Shown piece after piece: positions 62,201 through 64,000 of a DNA stretch of 64,000 nt; within the stretch, counting starts at the first letter, position 1, and each line of letters opens with the position of its first letter. This DNA comes from Paenibacillus tyrphae. GTDB lineage: Bacteria > Bacillota > Bacilli > Paenibacillales > NBRC-103111. The notes under the pieces are model-generated. The model was not told the DNA's origin. It was given only the letters and a program-made list of their open reading frames with translations, and ran no database searches. A program made the translations under genes and the position numbers. Location: NCBI RefSeq assembly GCF_027925525.1, contig NZ_BSDJ01000036.1, positions 1-64,000 on the forward strand, in the 5' to 3' direction.

Positions 62201-62351
62201 GCGTGGTAATATTGAATCTCGTTTGAGTAGTACTCGGTATGAGTTCCATTTTCAAGATGGAAGCCGCATAAGTACCGCCGCCAAACAACATCAGCACAAT
62301 AATGATTACTGCGGCGATGTTCTTCATCGAAAAATTTGTTAATGAATTCAT
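59250..62351 (-). CDS. RND-family efflux pump (SwrC/AcrB type)
   Basis: 1033 residues with 12 predicted membrane helices in the usual 1 + 5 + 1 + 5 arrangement and two large extracytoplasmic loops. RND signatures: GRVVDDSIVVIENI (with the paired Asp of the proton relay) and FVGGELGDLFRPFAVTL in helix 4-6 region, and near the end LIGVVVTNAIVLIDRV and GGLSRLRPIIMTAGATI. Related to Bacillus SwrC, which exports surfactin and confers self-resistance to lipopeptides. The distance from the NRPS (about 50 kb) makes a direct link speculative. Confidence 0.93.
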   Translation of the reverse strand: MNSLTNFSMKNIAAVIIIVLMLFGGGTYAASILKMELIPSTTQTRFNITTQYTAPPKDVLELVTKPVEKAVAGLDGIKSLKSTSSDNFSMVTVELQQGKKIEDARRDAEGLLANVKLPQGAEKPKVQTSSAEASAIYYLSVYGENNMSQQELDKIFKDIVQPGFAAIKGVDRVDGVGNKEAVLTLRMNGNAISSYGLTPAQVSQSIQAAILTSPAGLVDFSGNTQMVRVKSDLNTIYSLENMKITASGGQTLLLKDIAKVEAISESRFISRLDGKPAIGVTIYKTKNSNDVQLAAEADALMAKWKQDFPNLTFKTLFATSSMIKDSINGMVKEGALGALLASIMILLFLRNVRMTIIVLVSIPLSLLITLLIMAPLDISLNIMTLGGITIAIGRVVDDSIVVIENIYSELVKVHERGESVIKKATAQVASAITSSTLTTVGVFAPIAFVGGELGDLFRPFAVTLSAALMSSLLVAVTVIPMLAKMLVLRSKNIKVHDETQVGKVSGAYLKVLKWSLNNRIKTMLLSMLVFIVAIVGTVPLLAVEFMPSSDSDKQMFIMIKMPRETSLASNDLKMKEIEAMIRETKNEAGEPAFEYMQSYVGGGSTDNRIDYESQLIGAASQGTNAKKLLNETKEKILYLLPKGSEVNGMLLSGGGPGGGGDFSYMLKGDDLNLLTQGAKLVKDKLKEIPEFKDVKDSLSESKNEVEIAVDQNKARLYNLSSGQIVETVNSWLREEKIGDLKFDNTTFSTKIMLDKSFKDSIDKIGNFLIKTPTGATVKLNEVAKVRQIEAPASITRDQQVQYVTVTATIESRDKGGVSAKAAEMLKTVELPSGVRPEVKGVSDDIQKNFMQMFVAMAVSIFIVYLIMVLAFGNASAPFAILFSLPLAAIGGLLGLLVSGESLNLTSLIGFLMLIGVVVTNAIVLIDRVQQLREAGQSVRDALLEGGLSRLRPIIMTAGATIIALLPLALGFSKGALISKGLAVVVIGGLTTSTLLTLIVVPVVYEIIHNTKSRLGRLFNRKTSESNSTPVTNA

Positions 62352-62433
62352 CTCTCTACTCCTCCATTACGGTTGCTGACTACTTAGACGAGGCGTTTCC
62401 GGTTACCCCTTCATTTTCCATAAATCTTTTTTC

Positions 62434-62462
62434 AGTATAGCTTGGTTCGTTAACGGCTGTAA
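62434..62462 (-). promoter_or_regulatory. Promoter of the efflux operon with GTTAACG operator
   Basis: Minus strand TTACAG (62457-62462), 17-base spacer, TATACT (62434-62439). The palindrome CGTTAACG (62448-62455) sits within the spacer, as expected for repression. Confidence 0.72.
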
Positions 62463-62481
62463 GGTGAAAAAAGTCATAACA

Positions 62482-62505
62482 TAAAAAAAATCCGGGCGTC
62501 CCGTC
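62482..62505 (-). terminator. Terminator after the GbsR-like gene
   Basis: Minus strand CGGG acg CCCG followed by GATTTTTTTT; the stem is short. Confidence 0.6.
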
Positions 62506-62519
62506 TTTCGTCTATCTGT

Positions 62520-63029
62520 TTACAGCTGCTCTCTTAATCGGATCCACTCCTCTTCGATCCCCTCCAATCGCGATAAAAACATCCGGTACATCGCGGAAAC
62601 TTCCGCAAATCTTCGCTTGGAAACCTCAAAGGATTCTGTTTCCTCCTCATCAATCTGAGACATTCCTTTAAGAGTGAACAATAATTCTTCGCATTGCCTG
62701 GTAATCGATTCGATTTTTTGCTTGCTGGCCCGCATGCTGATCAGTGTGAAATCGTCGGATATGTAATAGTAGTCTTTGCGATCGCTTCTCAACGGAACTT
62801 TTTGGCACATGGAGTATTTCTCCAACGCACGGACCTGAACGCTAACGGCTGCTTTCGTTACGCCAAGCTGATCGGCGATTTCCTGCAGGCTGACCGGTTT
62901 GGGTGCAAATAAAAGCAGGCCGAATATTTTGCCGACAAGCGGGCTGAAGCCTTCCAATTCAAAAGTCCGGGACATTTGTTGGGCGACCGTCCACTTATAT
63001 TCACCGAACGAGAGATGCGGTTTACTCAT
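62520..63029 (-). CDS. GbsR/MarR-type transcriptional regulator
   Basis: 169 residues from ATG 63029, chosen for AAGGAG seven bases upstream; longer frames lack one. The GbsR layout is seen: SPLVGKIFGLLLFAPKPVSLQEIADQLGVTKAAVSVQVRALEKYSM, a winged helix with VSVQ recognition helix and a wing (VPLRSDRKDYYYISDDF), then a helical tail for dimerisation. It sits directly upstream of the efflux operon, and a GTTAACG motif recurs in both promoters, so it probably represses both. Confidence 0.88.
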   Translation of the reverse strand: MSKPHLSFGEYKWTVAQQMSRTFELEGFSPLVGKIFGLLLFAPKPVSLQEIADQLGVTKAAVSVQVRALEKYSMCQKVPLRSDRKDYYYISDDFTLISMRASKQKIESITRQCEELLFTLKGMSQIDEEETESFEVSKRRFAEVSAMYRMFLSRLEGIEEEWIRLREQL

Positions 63030-63071
63030 TATTTTCTCCTTATTCATTGAATTAACATCGTTAAGAATGTT

Positions 63072-63113
63072 GTTAACGTTAATAACAATAAATCGTCTTG
63101 AAAAACCTGTCAA
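63072..63113 (-). promoter_or_regulatory. Promoter and operator of the GbsR-like gene
   Basis: Minus strand TTGACA (63108-63113), 17-base spacer, TATTGT (63085-63090), with GTTAACGTTAATAAC (63072-63086) covering the transcription start. Suggests autorepression. Confidence 0.7.
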
Positions 63114-63165
63114 TCCCCCCAATGAACTTTTAACCAATTATTCATAGATGTCACTGAGTTCCCAG

Positions 63166-63214
63166 CAAAAAACCGCTTCTGCACAGTTTTACGCAACTGA
63201 TGCAGAAACGGTTT
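63166..63214 (-). terminator. Terminator of the partial gene at the right edge
   Basis: AAACCGTTTCTGCA and TGCAGAAGCGGTTTTTT arms. Confidence 0.85.
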
Positions 63215-63240
63215 CATTCAATCAAAAAAAAGTAAACATA

Positions 63241-64000
63241 TTATTCCGTAGTAATAAACCACTCGACCTCTTTAGTAGCAATCAGCTTCTTTTGTCCTTG
63301 GAACGAATCGTAAAGGTTAAGCTTGAATTTTTTTACATAGCTAACTTCAAAAATCAGATTTTTATCGTCAGCTTGCAATTCCAAGTCCTTATGCTTTCCG
63401 ATGAAGATCTTGTCCTTCGGCTCAAGCTTACCGCTGGCCGTACCTTGTTTATCAGGCGACCCGCCGTCGAAGTCTTTGAAATCAAACTCTTTGTTAAATT
63501 TAATTTTTCGGTCAGCGTCATCAAGCTCAAGAATCAGTTTGCGCCCTTCCATGTTCGTGGTCAGCATTAAATCTTTGGTAAGCTCGTAGTCCAACTTGAG
63601 CTTTACGCCTTGTTGATCGATTATGGAACGAATATTACTAAGCGAGAGCTGGTAAGGCACGAGATCTATATTTTTGAAGTCTTTCTTGACCGTAAAATCT
63701 TCTTGCGGCAGCCAGTATGCCGCAGCGTTGACATAAGCATCCGGTTTTTTATCCGCCTCGGTCAATTTGCCTTCGGTTACGGCTTCGCCGATAATCACGC
63801 TCATGCCGGAGGTCGGGAACCCTTTAGCAATATTGGTCGAAAGCAAGAGAAGCGCCTTTCCGTCCGGACTGATTTTTGATTTAACCTCAGAGATGGATGC
63901 CGGGTAATATCTGCCTTGGGCGGTCTTGAAATAGCCTACCAGCTTCGAGATGTCGGATGCTCTTGTTTCCAAATTGCCTACTTCGAGAAGAGCGGTATAC
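63241..64000 (-). CDS. Exported-type beta-rich protein, 5' end outside window
   Basis: 253 codons are visible; the frame is open to the right edge (reading YTALLEVGNLETRASD...), so the start lies outside. Beta-rich, charged sequence with YYPASISEVKSKISPDGKALL, KLKLDYELTKDLMLTTN and FEVSYVKKFKLNLYDSF. It resembles in style the exported protein at 56086-57903 (surface accessory proteins), but no family is recognised. Confidence 0.7.
   Translation of the reverse strand, partial: YTALLEVGNLETRASDISKLVGYFKTAQGRYYPASISEVKSKISPDGKALLLLSTNIAKGFPTSGMSVIIGEAVTEGKLTEADKKPDAYVNAAAYWLPQEDFTVKKDFKNIDLVPYQLSLSNIRSIIDQQGVKLKLDYELTKDLMLTTNMEGRKLILELDDADRKIKFNKEFDFKDFDGGSPDKQGTASGKLEPKDKIFIGKHKDLELQADDKNLIFEVSYVKKFKLNLYDSFQGQKKLIATKEVEWFITTE

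Overview
The window looks like chromosomal DNA of a spore-forming, moderately GC-rich Firmicute, most likely Paenibacillus or a close relative (inference). Evidence: a gerPABCDE spore-germination operon plus gerPF, homologues of Bacillus proteins (YktB, YfhH, YuiD, SpeA, SwrC-like pump, KapD-like exonuclease), a YesM/YesN-type two-component pair beside a Lpl-type sugar ABC transporter, and an Fnr with a C-terminal cysteine cluster.

Region 1 (1-11114, minus strand) is the upstream end of a lipopeptide biosynthetic operon: ectB (makes 2,4-diaminobutyrate, Dab), a secreted alpha/beta hydrolase, an Sfp-type phosphopantetheinyl transferase and a giant NRPS that starts at 7176 and runs off the left edge. 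The visible NRPS is starter C - A - PCP - E - C - A. Both A domains carry the pocket code D-V-G-E-I-S-A-I-D, a Dab-type code. Acyl-D-Dab-L-Dab is the start of octapeptin/battacin-type lipopeptides, so that is the best product guess.

Region 2 (11768-23915, minus strand) is one long polysaccharide-utilisation operon: two ABC permeases, a lipoprotein sugar binder, an AraC-type response regulator, its sensor kinase, a short-chain dehydrogenase and two heparinase II/III-type lyases. It is closed by a terminator and preceded by a near-consensus cre site.

Region 3 (24052-43126) is housekeeping and accessory genes: stress and membrane proteins, a glycosyltransferase, TetR, GNAT, an MFS exporter, arginine decarboxylase, a HAD phosphatase, small DUF proteins, a GGDEF-histidine kinase fusion, and an fnr/mobA-like divergent pair with a matched set of Fnr boxes. 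A small gene at 35375-35722 has a LexA box between its -35 and -10.

Region 4 (43127-46987) contains two identical tRNA-Val(GAC) genes and a 3'-half tRNA fragment. The first tRNA and the fragment bound a 2.5-kb island of tiny phage-like genes without an integrase. A phosphodiester-glycosidase gene lies between the fragment and the second tRNA.

Region 5 (47003-55954) holds a SleC-like spore protein, an exonuclease, MazG, a predicted C-rich small RNA (49864-50018), a LexA-boxed WYL mini-protein operon, the gerP genes, a spore Hsp20-like gene, three tRNAs (fMet, Ile2, Leu) and pgpA. Region 6 (56086-64000) is an RND efflux operon (pump, lipoprotein adaptor, exported protein) with a GbsR/MarR-type regulator; both promoters carry a GTTAACG motif. 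The window ends inside another exported-type protein gene.
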